Below, in pieces: positions 1-10,802 of a stretch of 64,000 nt of DNA. Numbering within the stretch: position 1 is the first letter of the stretch; each line of letters starts with the position of its first letter. The notes beneath the pieces are model-generated. The model was given only the letters and a program-made list of their open reading frames with translations, was not told where the DNA came from and did no database searches. Source of the stretch: Drechslerella dactyloides (lineage: Eukaryota; Ascomycota; Orbiliomycetes; Orbiliales; Orbiliaceae); the NCBI GenBank assembly GCA_020064725.1, contig JAGTWJ010000002.1, positions 3,906,001 to 3,970,000 of the forward strand. Direction: 5' to 3'. Made by a program: the position numbers and the translations under genes.

Positions 1-1746
1 CCTACTTATACATATCGTTCAGATTATTCGCATTGTCGCTGCGGTTCTTCGGCCGCTCCGTCATCCTGCTTCCCGCCTAATGCAAGTGCACCTTGGAGAA
101 ATACTAATTCCACTACTACTACCTATTTCGATTTCAACGGCAGCGCAAACGACCTACGTTTTCAGCTTGGTTCGCTAGTTCTGCGCACCCTCTTATCAGA
201 AAAACTATCGACGAGGTAACGAGTCTACGCCCTCCTACTGGAGGAAATAACGAAAGAAACAAAGAAAGAGAAAAAAGAAGCCACGGGTTCAGCCAAAAGA
301 AAGCTGCTGCCTTTTCGGTGAACGCTGCTCGCGCGCAGGAGGGAAAACACCTGAAACCCTTACAAAACGACGTGCAGCGCCGGTGGCACATCTGCTGCCT
401 ACAACAGCAAAAATCACCACAGCTCTATTGCAAAAGGCTGGACCCGCGAAATCTCGACCACTTTCTCGACGCCATCAGTTGGTGGTTGGTCTCGATAGAT
501 ACCCCATCCAGGGGTTGCTTCGCCCGGAGTGGTGGTCTTAATAATCTTACCCAGCTACTCTTCTTCGCTTGGGGTGGTCCCACATCTGGGGGAGATATTA
601 TATAGTCCAATACATCATTCCAACAAACCGCTGCGCTGCACTAGCCATCGTCAGCAAAACTTAAACCTACTATTCAATCTGAGACTATAGTCTGGATACC
701 TCCCCAAGCAAGCCGACTCCGCAAGTGACACCAATCGGGCCTTTCTCCACCATATATTAAACGGCTTGCCCTCCGACTTATAAACCTTCTTGCCTTTTTC
801 TCCCTTGGGTGCTATTTATACACTTCATAACTGCTCATCGAGTCTTCTAGCTGACACAGCTGAATCTATTTGAGGAGTTATTGACCTTTGTCGGACAACA
901 AATACTTTTACAGTATTTGGAACTGGGCACTTCCATAGGCCCACAAGAGGGGTTCAGGCAGAGAAAACTTGCTCTATCTCAAGCTCGTTGCTCCCTATCA
1001 TTACCTCGACCACTCCCCACCCCACAGGCTCAAGCTAGCTACTGCTTCACGGCCACGTCTCAGGGCGACAGAGGCTTGAGCTCCAGCCCCCGGGGTGACG
1101 TTCAGCGCCAGAGGCTTGTTCGGTGTCCTACAAGAGGCAATCCCTTCTTAGCCAGTCATCTATCAGGCACATCCCTGCTGCCCGACTGAGCAGACCAAAA
1201 CTCCCTTGATTACACCAATTAACACTTGCTTAACGGTCGATATATCCTGGTCGCCCTATTTGGGATCCCAGGTAGCAACCTTCCTTATCCTACCGAACTG
1301 GTACATTGTACCTGGAGGGGATTAAAAAACTAGGGCGGCCGTTGCATGCTCCATCATTTCGATCTGGACACAGAGCATAGGCTACTAGGGTCTTTCCTCA
1401 TCCGAGCCCTCTTCTCGAAAATAATAGAACGGTTTCAAAAAAACCAAATAAACTATGTAAGTGCCTCGAGGCTTTTCTTACCCTCTTTCGTTTTTATACT
1501 TGATGAATCCCGAATCCCAAGGTTTTGCAAACCAAGGACACCCCCATTCTTCAGCTCTGTTTTCGATTTAGATCCTGCATTGTTTTTTCTTTCCTTTGCG
1601 TCATATCGGGGTTCAACATATAGAAGCTTCAAAAGTGTGGCTTTCCTTTCGCCTCCCACCAGCCTTATCTACGACCTGTATACCATTCCGTATTTTTACG
1701 CCACATCGCCATCGTTTTTCATATCGTTCGACATTATTCAGTCTGT
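1..1746. other. Non-coding leader region, no gene seen
   Basis: Pyrimidine-rich DNA with short open frames in several phases but no recognisable protein and no coherent exon chain. The part nearest position 1747 is T/C-rich, with runs such as TTCTTTCC, and looks like a promoter plus 5' leader for the + strand gene that follows. An open frame over 1346-1831 is rich in Phe, Ser and Leu, as expected when T-rich UTR is translated, so I do not call it. Confidence 0.5.
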
Positions 1747-3237
1747 ATGGTTGCATCTAACAGCAGTTCCATCCCATTTAGTGGACTTCACGGCAACCAG
1801 GCCGCTGAGGGGAGGTTCAGTAATCCTTTGAGTCTGGCGGCGCTGGCAAGCAGTAGTAATTGGTCGCCGACTATACAGGGTTCGCTGGGGAGGCGGATGA
1901 TGGCCAGAGTTGAGGAGCAGAATACAAGATCTATTCCAAGAACCTCATCCGCCGTCGCACGCTCTCCAGTGTTTCCGTTGTCTGACGGGTACCCTCGACC
2001 GACCCCTCAGCTGTTACCAAGGTCTCCAACAGTTGGAAGCGCGCTTGGTGAAGCTCAGATGCCCTTGTCTATGGCTCCGACACCCCGATCAACTCCAAGA
2101 CAGACTGATTACAACTATTATCCCGAAGACGCGCCGCAGCAATACGGAGCTGCGACTACGACTGTTCAGAACCAAGGCCTGACTTATCAATCCGAATACT
2201 CCGCCCAGGACGCCATGCAGAGACAAGGGAACTACTCGCCTTACTCCCAAAACATGGGGTACAACATGCCACAGTCCTCCTCAAACGAGATCTATGAGCA
2301 AGCTTACCCCCCAAGACAACCAGCAGCTGCTGCGATTGAGGTTCTGTCGAATCAGTTTGGCGTCCCACCGTACTACGCAGACGGGGGCCAGCATGCTGCA
2401 GCGAACGTCTCTCCGCAACAGGCGCAAGCTCAGTATCCTAGCATGCCCTATCCGGGACGTCCGGCAGGTCAACCTTACCCAGCTCCGCTGCCGATGGCGC
2501 CAGAGGAAAACCAACAATTCATGTACCCGAATCCAGAGGAACCGAGCCCCGACCAAGCTATGGATGCTGCTTACAACCAGTACCAAGATGCCTTGAGGTC
2601 CTGTTACCAGAATGTTCGCGATGGACGATTGGCGACTGCTGGATCATCGCTTCTGGAGATCAGCGAGTGGCTTTTATCAAACGCAGTCGACCTAGGTAGG
2701 CCCCCTTGCGACGGAAAGCCCAACCCAGTCTTTTCAATGCATAATTCATGCACAATCTTTTTGTAAATCGAGCTGAGCTGAGGCCCTAATTGCAGGATTA
2801 GTGCGAGATGAGCAGGAGCTTCACAAGGATAGATCGAGACTTTGGAACGAATTCAACATGTGCTGGTTAATGGCGATGCACAAACAGAAAGAGTTATTGC
2901 TGGAGCAGAAAGCCACAGGGCCGATTCAGCCTCCGAGAGACTTGATCGCCGAGGAAAGCCTGGAGAACATGGGAACGGAGCTCACGCGCCACTGCGACAA
3001 TATGGAAAGGCACGGTCTAGTGGACTATCAGATGGGAGTGTGGGAAGAGCAAATCCTAGACGGTAAGAACATAATTCAACGGCGACTCGCATATATATCG
3101 CCTTTACCACGATGGGAAGGCAAAATACAAAAAGTCTTATACTAATGAGCTCTATAATATAATATATAGCTATTCAAGAGTGTCTGGATCTGATGCAGGA
3201 CAAAGAACCGGCAGCAGCTCCCGAACCCTCCAGATGA
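1747..3237 (+). CDS. Conserved-looking fungal protein of unknown function, 3 exons, 427 aa
   Basis: Exons 1747-2695, 2796-3062 and 3170-3237; the introns end TTGCAG and TATATAG, the second after an ACTAAT branch point. The joined frame is 427 codons plus stop. Residues 1 to about 275 are low-complexity, rich in Gln, Pro, Ser and Tyr. The last 150 residues are compact and helical-looking: a segment around DAAYNQYQDALRSCYQNVRDG leads into WNEFNMCWLMAMHKQKELL, then an acidic segment, and ends at ECLDLMQDKEP. I do not recognise the family. A disordered Q/P-rich N-terminus with a structured C-terminus fits a scaffold or transcription-related protein, but that is inference. The start is the first ATG of the frame. 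Splicing is well supported because both introns are phase-consistent and bridge a continuous hydrophilic helical region. Confidence 0.75.
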
Positions 3238-6200
3238 CCTAGCGTTTCGATCTAGCGTTTAACGAAGCTCGTGCGACACAGCGCGGGTTCTCGAGGAAAC
3301 CATCCGATGACAATATATCGATGCAAACGACAACCTTCCCCACGCAGACAACTCGATTCTCGACTCAGTGAGGCGGTAGCCTTCTCTCACGGCGTTTTTG
3401 TTTCCATTCCGAAGGTTCCTTTAGCCCTGGTAGCATTCTTTGACAGCGGACGTCCAGACTATGCTCAAGGGGTGGTGCTTTTTTTTATTTTTTTATGCTC
3501 TCTTCTCTTCGTCCAGACACTGAGTGTTAGAAACGGTGGGGTCACTATCCCCGTCCTTTCTCTTGATAATCTTTTCTTTTGGGTTATTATTTCGCGCGCG
3601 CACAAAAATTTTCATTTTACCAACATGGAGTTTCGATACGAGGGGGGTTTACGGCATGCATGAACACTGGTGTCTTTCCGGGTCGGGATCGTTAACTATA
3701 GAGACTTTTTCCATACTATTCTCATTATCATTACCCCTTCCGCCATTTTCTTTGTACTCTTTACTTTTATTTTCCTTTCTTTGTGAATATTATTTCTTTA
3801 TTTCCTTGACTAACTCGACTACTATTCTTCAATGCGATTACGCGCTTCTTTTCTCTTTGAATGTTTACGTATCTCTCATAATACATGTAATATCCGAATC
3901 TCAACAGTTCGGTTTGGAGCGTTCTTGGGTGCGGTGCGGTTTCATATTATCCGTTCTTTTGTCACGTTTCTTGTCGTTGGCTTTTACCCTGCATGTTGCC
4001 ACTGCATCCATACACTTTTCCCTTTCAAGCTATAACTCCTCTTCTAATCAGGCTTTGACTTTTTCTTTTCTTTTCCTCTCATTTCTTTTCTTTGACTTCC
4101 CTTTCCCCCATACAACTTTTCACGAAATGAAGAAATGGTGTTAATGACTGATTGGCTGCGGTCGTCTCTTCTTTTCAGTCTACGAAAAAAAAACGCTCGG
4201 GTGTTTGCTCTTACACACGTTCCTCCCCAGATAAACATGTATTTGCCGCTGCATAAGGACGAGAAAAAAAGGAAACAAAAGACAAAAAAAAAGAGAAGGC
4301 AGCCAGGGAGCGAGCCGGCCATCTTTGGCCTCCCAAGCCCGCCATCCGCTTAGTGTGCTGCCCATTACTTTAGCCTCGGAATATATAATATACGATCTAT
4401 ACCACTGAACAAGGCCTCTAGCCAATGCATCATGCACGTCCTGCTTACCTACACATTACTGTACCGCGAGATTTGAGAAAAATGATGTCTGCCGACATGT
4501 TGCCTGGTTGGCAGGGGCTGCCAGTGGAAAATCTCGGATCTGGGAATTGTCATCGCATTTTTATTTTGTCTTGACTTAGGTTTTTTTTTTTTTCAACTTC
4601 CAACGTCTTCGATGCATATGCACCATGCACTGACCGTCTTATTATATTATCGTTGTATTATTACTTATTATCGCAAGTTAGCACGCCAGTGCGCCCGGGA
4701 TATACTACGTGTACTCTATAGGACATGTCGCTATCATCTGTCGGTCTGAACTAAGGATACAGACTGCATGCAGCACAAGCGCACATGCTAAAATTGTCAC
4801 GGCCGTTACATACATACATGCAGGCCGACATGTCGCTAGCGACTTGTTTTTCCTGTCCTGCTAACCCAACTGGCTTACGCTTCGGCGCACAGACGTGCGG
4901 AAAACCGTTTTTTTTTGTCTTTGCCCTCAGGTTTAGTACGACCCTTTTGTTTTGGATTCTCGTTCTGTCGGGGTTTTCTTGGGTCTTCCCTTTCGAAGAA
5001 GGCAGCAGCGCGCGACTGGTATCAAAGTACGTCAGCTGCTGTTCCTCGGATATTAAACAGTGCATTGCAGTGCGACAGCGACAGATAGCGATCATGCCGT
5101 TGCTGCCGACCGGCCGTGTACAGTACGTGACATATGATGTATGCCCGAACGGAGATGTAACTCTGCCGACAGAGGGCATATCGCATGCAGGCGCATGTGC
5201 AGCCGTTGCACCGGGACGTTTCACCTGGCTCGCAGGGGACGCCACACTGCAGCAGCCATCGAGCGAAATCCTATCTTAAGATCGGTTGGTTTTTTCGTTA
5301 TTGCTTGCGCTGACCAGTCGACATACATGCGCACATACATATGTCTCACCAGCCGATGTTTCTACTTTCTGAGCTTGGGCAGAGGCAAGACACGGGCGCA
5401 CGACGCAATGTGAAGAGCGGTAGAGGCTAGTGCCATGCATGCAGATGGCTGTGACAGCACCGCTTGGCTCGATGGAGAAACTGCATCGAAGTTATGATGC
5501 TAGCATGGTGTAGGTATACCGGCTGCTTTTTCGCCCTCCCCTGCCGGCCGCGGGCGCTCGAGCTACTCGATGGATGAGCTCGCGTGAAAAATAATATGAA
5601 AGTTGCGAGCGATCGTAGAGTTGATGCCAACGAGCTTCCGGGACTCGGCTAAATGGGTTCGAATTGTCGAAATGCGCCTTTCCGAATTAAAGCCTCCAGG
5701 CCCCCCGTTTCTGGTTGGCCGGCTGCGGGGTCAGTGATCGTGACGAATGGAGGGGTAATCAGCATAGCGCGCTCCGTATCGTATAAGTCGTCTCATTAGT
5801 AAAGTATGCAAGCAGCGAGCAAGGAGCTCGCGCTATTATTCGCATTTGCAGGCATCCTCTGGACTGGTCATTTTGTTCTGTCATCCTGGCTTCCGATTTT
5901 AAATTCTCGTCTGGAGCTTGTTGGTGTTGCAAGACATGTTCGAGCCTCTTGCTCGATTGATTGATTGATTTGATTGATTTGATTGACTGACTGATTGCTT
6001 TTCTGCGATGCAGACAATGCGCGATGCTCGTTGGCGCCCAGTCGACACGTCGGGTTGGCTTGTTCGGTCCCCACCATTACTGCATGATACTATCATTGCC
6101 ATCCCGCACTTACAGTAAGGCAGCAGCCTAACGTCGGCCCCACTCTGCTCCCGGTGAGAGAAAAAAACAAAAACTGCTGGTTCAGGACAGGTGGTGTGAG

Positions 6201-6638
6201 ACTCCCAGAGCTTCAACCCGGATCTTCTTGCTCTGGCTGGTCGGAGACTTGTCATCTATTCCCGTAACCCGTTCCCCTCTTCGGCCTTCTGCTGGTGCTG
6301 GTGCTGCTCCTGCCTGCCTTGCCCCTCATCTCCCATGTGGTCGTTGCAGAATGCAGGAGCATCAAGGGAAAGCGAGGGATAATCAGAAGAGAGGTGGGAA
6401 GGACGCAAGGCAAAAGTGGAGACGGAGATCCCGGTTCGTCGCTGCATGATTGTCAAGAGAAAAAGTCACAAGATCTCGTTAAAATAGGACATTTCTTGTT
6501 GAGGCATTACAATTGGCTCGCTATCGAATACTTTTAGTCTCATCTTTCGTTCGTGATGTTGGCTTCGAGTTTGTTTTTCGGCGCGCCTCGCTTCAAGATC
6601 AGCCAGCCCAACCGTTGTGGCTCGGCCGCCTCGGCAAA
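3238..6638. other. Gene-free region between two genes
   Basis: The first 900 bases are very T-rich and look like 3' UTR and terminator sequence of the preceding gene. From about 4.4 kb to 6.6 kb the DNA is mixed, with scattered CATG/GCATGC palindromes and a GATT tandem repeat near 5.96 kb. Both strands are open for 164 codons around 4.75-5.28 kb, but neither translation resembles a protein and they mirror each other. I see no tRNA or splice-linked exons. Confidence 0.5.
5955..5997. repeat. GATT/GATTT short tandem repeat
   Basis: About 43 bases of GATTGATTGATTTGATTGATTT-type tandem units ending in GACTGACTGATTG. It is a simple satellite in an intergenic region with no coding context. Confidence 0.8.
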
Positions 6639-8047
6639 CTAGTCTTGTGGCCCGCCGGCCGTCCGCCTGGACCACGGCATGCGCTTCTTCTCTTTGGATG
6701 CGATCTTCTTCCGCTTCCTCTCAATCGCCCGTGTCCGCTGTTTCTGCCCCATGTTCGCGAACTGGTTTGTCAAGACCAGTTTCTTTTGTTCGGCTGGATT
6801 GTAAAACATTATAGTGTTAGCCGGCTCCATGTCGCCGAATCCCCTGCAATATCAATCCGCTGTAGGCAGAAGACACGGGGTGATGTAGCAAAAGCCGTGG
6901 GTTGATACCGGCCAATGGACGGTGTATACGTACATTTCTTCAGGTAGAATGGCTTCTTGCCCTGCGCGATAGCTTCTCGCTCCTTCTTTTTGTGCTCCGC
7001 AAGGATCTTGTCGCGGTCGAGCTGTTTCTGTTTTGCTTCTCGTTTAGACTCCTTCACGCGATACGAGTTGCATGGTTAGCGTCGTATTACAATTGCAAAT
7101 GTCATTTCATGAGATGACGGCATGACTGAGGCGGAGATGTTCCGGCTTACGAGAGACTGGAGCTTCTTTTGCAGCTGCTCTTTGCGGACTGGATTCTTCT
7201 CCTTTGCTATCTCCTGACGCAGGTTCTTGATCTCCGAGTCTCTATAATCGTCCAGGAAGGCATAGTTCCTGTCAATCTTCTGCTTATCCACCGTGCCAAA
7301 CCCGCCCAGGGGATCGAATCGCGGGTCTCGGGTTGTATCTGCGGGTAGTTCTACAACGGTACGCCGTCGAGAAACTGCCTTTTTCGAGGACATCTCCGTC
7401 GGTGCATGCTTGCTGGATCTCGATCTTGGTTCGTCCGCTTTGGCTTGCTTCCGCTTTTCCCGAGCTACCCTGAGACTCTCAGCGAAGGAGCTTGTGGAGT
7501 CAGCTGAGAGCGCCTGCAGCTGGCCCTTGATCTCAGCGAGTCGAGCCGCGTTTCGCGGAGCGTCGCCTCTCGATGCGCCCGGCCTGGTGTCTGGTTCATC
7601 GTCGTCTGAGCCACTACTGCCACTCTCAGCGGACTCGGGCTCGTCGCGCTTTCTCTTGAGTGACCTGTGCGCCCTGGCGAGCGCCCCAAACGATATCGTA
7701 GCGAGATCAGCCGTTACGTCTCCGTCTTCAGAATCTTCCGCGTCGTCATCTCCGCTTTCCGACGCTACCTCATCCTCGTCGTCCGATGTATCATCCGAGA
7801 TTTCGAGGTCCTGCTGGCAACGGCGATTAGTGGCTGGATTTGTAGCATGTATTGCAACGGCAGACGTACTCCTTACCTCCCTCGTAGCAGCCCCCACGGA
7901 ACTAGACTTCACGGCGGGCTTTGCGGGCGGCGCCTTTGCGGGCGGCGCCTCCGCGGGCGATGGATCGGCTTCGTCCGACCAGTCGCTGCTGTCGGCGTCC
8001 TCGACGTCGCTATCGCCGTAGCGCACCTTGACGCGTCTGTTCAGCAT
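6639..8047 (-). CDS. RRP36: rRNA biogenesis protein RRP36
   Basis: Exons on the - strand: 8047-7877, 7810-7151, 7051-6934 and 6793-6639, giving 367 aa. RRP36 is a nucleolar SSU-processome factor needed for early pre-18S cleavage. Residues about 20-170 are acidic and Ser-rich. The family core follows: RRTVVELP...RDPRFDPLGG, then DRNYAFLDDYRDSEIKNL, a basic coiled coil, GKKPFYLKKS-EQKKLVL, and the terminal block KRKKIASKEKKRMP. Intron 3 is placed so that its phase gives LKKS|EQKKL, which restores the conserved motif; its branch point is GGCTAACAC. Intron 1 (66 bp, 22 codons) has no stop and can be read through; its acceptor may be 3 bases further in. Intron 2 uses an AAG acceptor. It shares a 589 bp divergent promoter with the + strand gene at 8637. 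Start: the first ATG giving a short basic N-terminus; an upstream in-frame ATG at 8182 is possible. Confidence 0.93.
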
Positions 8048-8636
8048 GTCGCGTGGGGTTGAACTGGCGGGTTCGGCGATGAGCGCTATCGTCTGAAGTT
8101 GAGGATGTCGAGATTCGGGTTTTATATTTTCGGTCGCGCAGCGCTCAAGGTTTAGCGCTGCCGCTGCGATTTTAAGCCGCACAAACGTCGGCTGCAGCTG
8201 CCGCGCCCTGCGTTTTGGCCCTGCAGGGAGAAAAATCGAATCCGCTTAAAGATGCTCGCTGGCATGCCTAATTCAACATCTGGCGTCCCACCAACGACTC
8301 ATCCACTTCATCAACATCATCCCATCGCATCACCACCGTTATCGCGAAAACCCTATCGCCACAGCTTCAAGAGGCTTCATATATATATATACCGCTCCAA
8401 TCCAAAGTTCGCCTTTACCTGCGACATCCACCATCGATATCGTGACGTCTCTCCGCTTGGCCCAACTGCAGCAGTCACAGCTGCACCACGCCTCAAGATT
8501 CAGCCTCTACTTCGCCAGTTACGCAGTCCTTCTGCAATAAATTTCTTCAAGTCCCAGGTGGTTATCCCAAATTAATCTCGGCCTTATCCAGAAAGACATC
8601 CCTTCACAGACACATCAAGCTAACCTCACTGCCACG
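8048..8636. promoter_or_regulatory. Divergent promoter between RRP36 and the FCP1-like gene
   Basis: 589 bases separate the two start codons. The segment contains a CA/TC-rich stretch with an (AT)n run near 8379-8390, likely the 5' leader of the + strand gene. No experimentally defined element is recognisable. Confidence 0.5.
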
Positions 8637-10409
8637 ATGCCCAAAAAGCTCACCTCCTCGTCCAAGAAGGCTCTCAGGCCGTACCCAGGATCGTGGGTTC
8701 ACCCATATGCTACGCATGCAACCGGACGCCCCGAACATGTACCATCTCACCTTACGATGAGTCAACAAGGCGACAGTCCACCCGTTGGTGATGAGCAGGG
8801 CGGGAAGAGGAGGAGGAGAAGGTCGCGAAGGAACAAGAACAAGCAGCAAGAGATAGAAGAATCCACCGAGGTATCGAACCTGGAGGCGTTACTCGCGCCC
8901 CTACAGGTCCAAGAGTCACTGCCTGAGATACCGTCTCTCCAACCGCCGGAGAATACTGTCGCTAGCGCCAGCGAACCTACGGCGCCGTCGACCGCAGATC
9001 ACCAACCCGAGCAAACCCGATCCGAGTTGGCCTCAGCGCTTCTCGCACAGCTTCATGGCAAATCGGGACGTAAGCCGCGCCATTCGAAGCTCAGGAGGAT
9101 CGAGGCTCAGATGGGACTCCTCGCTGGCGCTCCAAGCCAACAGGGCGACTTTGCCCAAGCCGGCCAGTCGAGACAGTTCAGTACGATGGCCCCCAACCGT
9201 CCAAGCCCGTCCAACTACCCTCAGAGGGTCTACGAAGAACTCCAGAAACTCAGCCTATCTTCCGCGGGCTCGCAATCCCATCTGCAAACTCCAGCTGGTC
9301 AGGTCCGCGAGCAACATTGGCTGGGCCGCGGCCGCAAGAAGAATCAAAATCAAAATCAAAATCAAAATGGCCAGAACCAGCCCGGACGAGCTGGGAGCCC
9401 TACAGTCTTCTCAACGACATCCGACAAACCCAACACGAAGAGACGCAGCCCCCGGTTCAACGAGCGCACCCAGTCTCGTGAGCCGACTAAGGCGGAGCGC
9501 ACCCTCGACGACGTCACGTTCAAAGAGTCCACCGGCGGCCGATCGACGAGACGCCGCGGCGTCAAACAAGACAAGGAAATCAAGCTACCACCGCCACCAC
9601 CCTCACCATCATACCTCGAACTCGCTAGCGAGCCGACAACCCTCGTCGCCAACCCGGCCCAACGCCAACTGCTCGTCATCCTCGACCTCAACGGCACCCT
9701 CTTCTACCGCGAGCGCCTCCGCAACGGCCTGAAGGACAAGAACACCCCCTACGCCCGCCCAGGCCTCTCCAGCTTCTTCGAATACCTCTTCCGCGAACAC
9801 CACGTCGTCTTCTTCTCCTCAGCCATGCAAGCGACCGTCCTCCAGCTCCTCCAATCCATCCTCAAGCCCGAGTACCGCAGCAAGGTCGCCCGCATCTTCA
9901 CCCGCGAAGACATGGGCATACCGGAAGAATACTACCACTCCAAAGTCTCCACCTTCAAGCGGCTGACGATGGTCTGGCGCTCGCTCCAGCTGCACCACCA
10001 CTCGTGGTCCTTCAGCCAGCGCGACACAATCCTGCTCGACGACAGCCCGGACAAGGCGTCTACGGAGCCGCACAACCACCTCGAGGTGCCGGAGTACAAT
10101 GCCGAGCTGCACGCCGGCGGCGGGGACTGGGTGCTCCGCCGCGCGGCCGGGTACATTGAGGAGGCGCGCAAGTGGGATAACGTGAGTTCGTATGTGCGGT
10201 CGAACCCGTTCGATGCGGAGAAGGAGTACGAGCCGCCGGTCGGGTGGGAGGATTACAAGAGCGATTTGCCGGCGCCGGTGCGGATGGTCTCGCGGGTGGC
10301 GCCGGAGGAGACGGCGCGGTTCCACGAGCGGTATCAGCAGGATGTTGCGAGGGGTGTCGCGAGACCGTATAGCATTCGCGGGTTGATCGCGGAGCATAGG
10401 AATCTGTGA
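8637..10409 (+). CDS. FCP1/NIF-domain (HAD superfamily) protein
   Basis: Single exon, 590 aa. Residues 1 to about 340 are disordered and basic, with an RRRRRSRRNKNKQQ cluster near 60-73 and an NQ dipeptide repeat near 235-244. From about 342 a FCP1-homology (NIF, CTD-phosphatase-like) domain begins at LLVILDLNGTLFYR. It continues with a motif-II serine region VVFFSSAMQ, a Lys-containing segment and motif IV ILLDDSPDKA (Asp468-Asp469), and ends about 60 residues before the C-terminus. Family members dephosphorylate phosphoserine, classically in the RNA polymerase II CTD, using the first Asp of DxDxT. Here that motif is D350-L-N352-G-T, so the usual general acid/base Asp is Asn. The protein may be a weak phosphatase or a phospho-binding pseudo-enzyme; activity cannot be judged from sequence. 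A second in-frame ATG at codon 41 could be an alternative start. Confidence 0.88.
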   Translation: MPKKLTSSSKKALRPYPGSWVHPYATHATGRPEHVPSHLTMSQQGDSPPVGDEQGGKRRRRRSRRNKNKQQEIEESTEVSNLEALLAPLQVQESLPEIPSLQPPENTVASASEPTAPSTADHQPEQTRSELASALLAQLHGKSGRKPRHSKLRRIEAQMGLLAGAPSQQGDFAQAGQSRQFSTMAPNRPSPSNYPQRVYEELQKLSLSSAGSQSHLQTPAGQVREQHWLGRGRKKNQNQNQNQNGQNQPGRAGSPTVFSTTSDKPNTKRRSPRFNERTQSREPTKAERTLDDVTFKESTGGRSTRRRGVKQDKEIKLPPPPPSPSYLELASEPTTLVANPAQRQLLVILDLNGTLFYRERLRNGLKDKNTPYARPGLSSFFEYLFREHHVVFFSSAMQATVLQLLQSILKPEYRSKVARIFTREDMGIPEEYYHSKVSTFKRLTMVWRSLQLHHHSWSFSQRDTILLDDSPDKASTEPHNHLEVPEYNAELHAGGGDWVLRRAAGYIEEARKWDNVSSYVRSNPFDAEKEYEPPVGWEDYKSDLPAPVRMVSRVAPEETARFHERYQQDVARGVARPYSIRGLIAEHRNL

Positions 10410-10802
10410 GACGTCCTTCTTTCTCGACTACTTACTTGGGCACCGGGTGATAGGATTAATGCGCATGTGCTGCGAGTCGTGCACATGCGGGTGATGATCA
10501 TTACTCCTCTTTTTTTCTCCAATCCTGATGCATAATCATATTATTCTACTGTTTGTTGGTTTCTAATGGCGCATACGGTTCGATTGGCGCCCAAATGATC
10601 ATGATTCCATATCATCACCTGTACATTAAATCTACTATAAGCCCGCAAAGTTCACGAATACACGATTAACTAGGTAGTATCCCATAGCTATGTACACTCG
10701 AGCACTTCATATAATCAGGCTCATAAATAGTTTTCATTATATACACTCCGCAACGCTAATGGACTACTCAAAATCGCAGAGACGAAACATGTAAACGCAC
10801 GG
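10410..10802. other. Convergent 3' intergenic region
   Basis: 393 bases between the 3' ends of the FCP1-like gene (+) and KAE1 (-). It is AT-rich in its second half with AATAAA-like and TACATTAAAT stretches, consistent with two opposing polyadenylation regions. No gene seen. Confidence 0.5.

Noticed and set aside
1346..1831. 161-codon + strand frame rich in Phe and Ser
   Set aside because: It is T-rich leader read in a chance open frame and overlaps the better supported gene start at 1747.
4751..5279. Two 164-codon open frames overlapping on opposite strands
   Set aside because: They mirror the same DNA; neither translation has domain-like features, splice partners or a sensible start context.
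5641..5680. GGGTTCGAATTG as a possible tRNA B box
   Set aside because: No A box, acceptor stem or anticodon arm can be folded around it.
7293..8021. 242-codon + strand frame antisense to RRP36
   Set aside because: It is a Ser-rich shadow of the acidic RRP36 coding sequence.
9819..10397. 192-codon - strand frame opposite the FCP1-like gene
   Set aside because: It is an Arg/Val-rich antisense shadow in high-GC codons and lies wholly inside the phosphatase-like domain.
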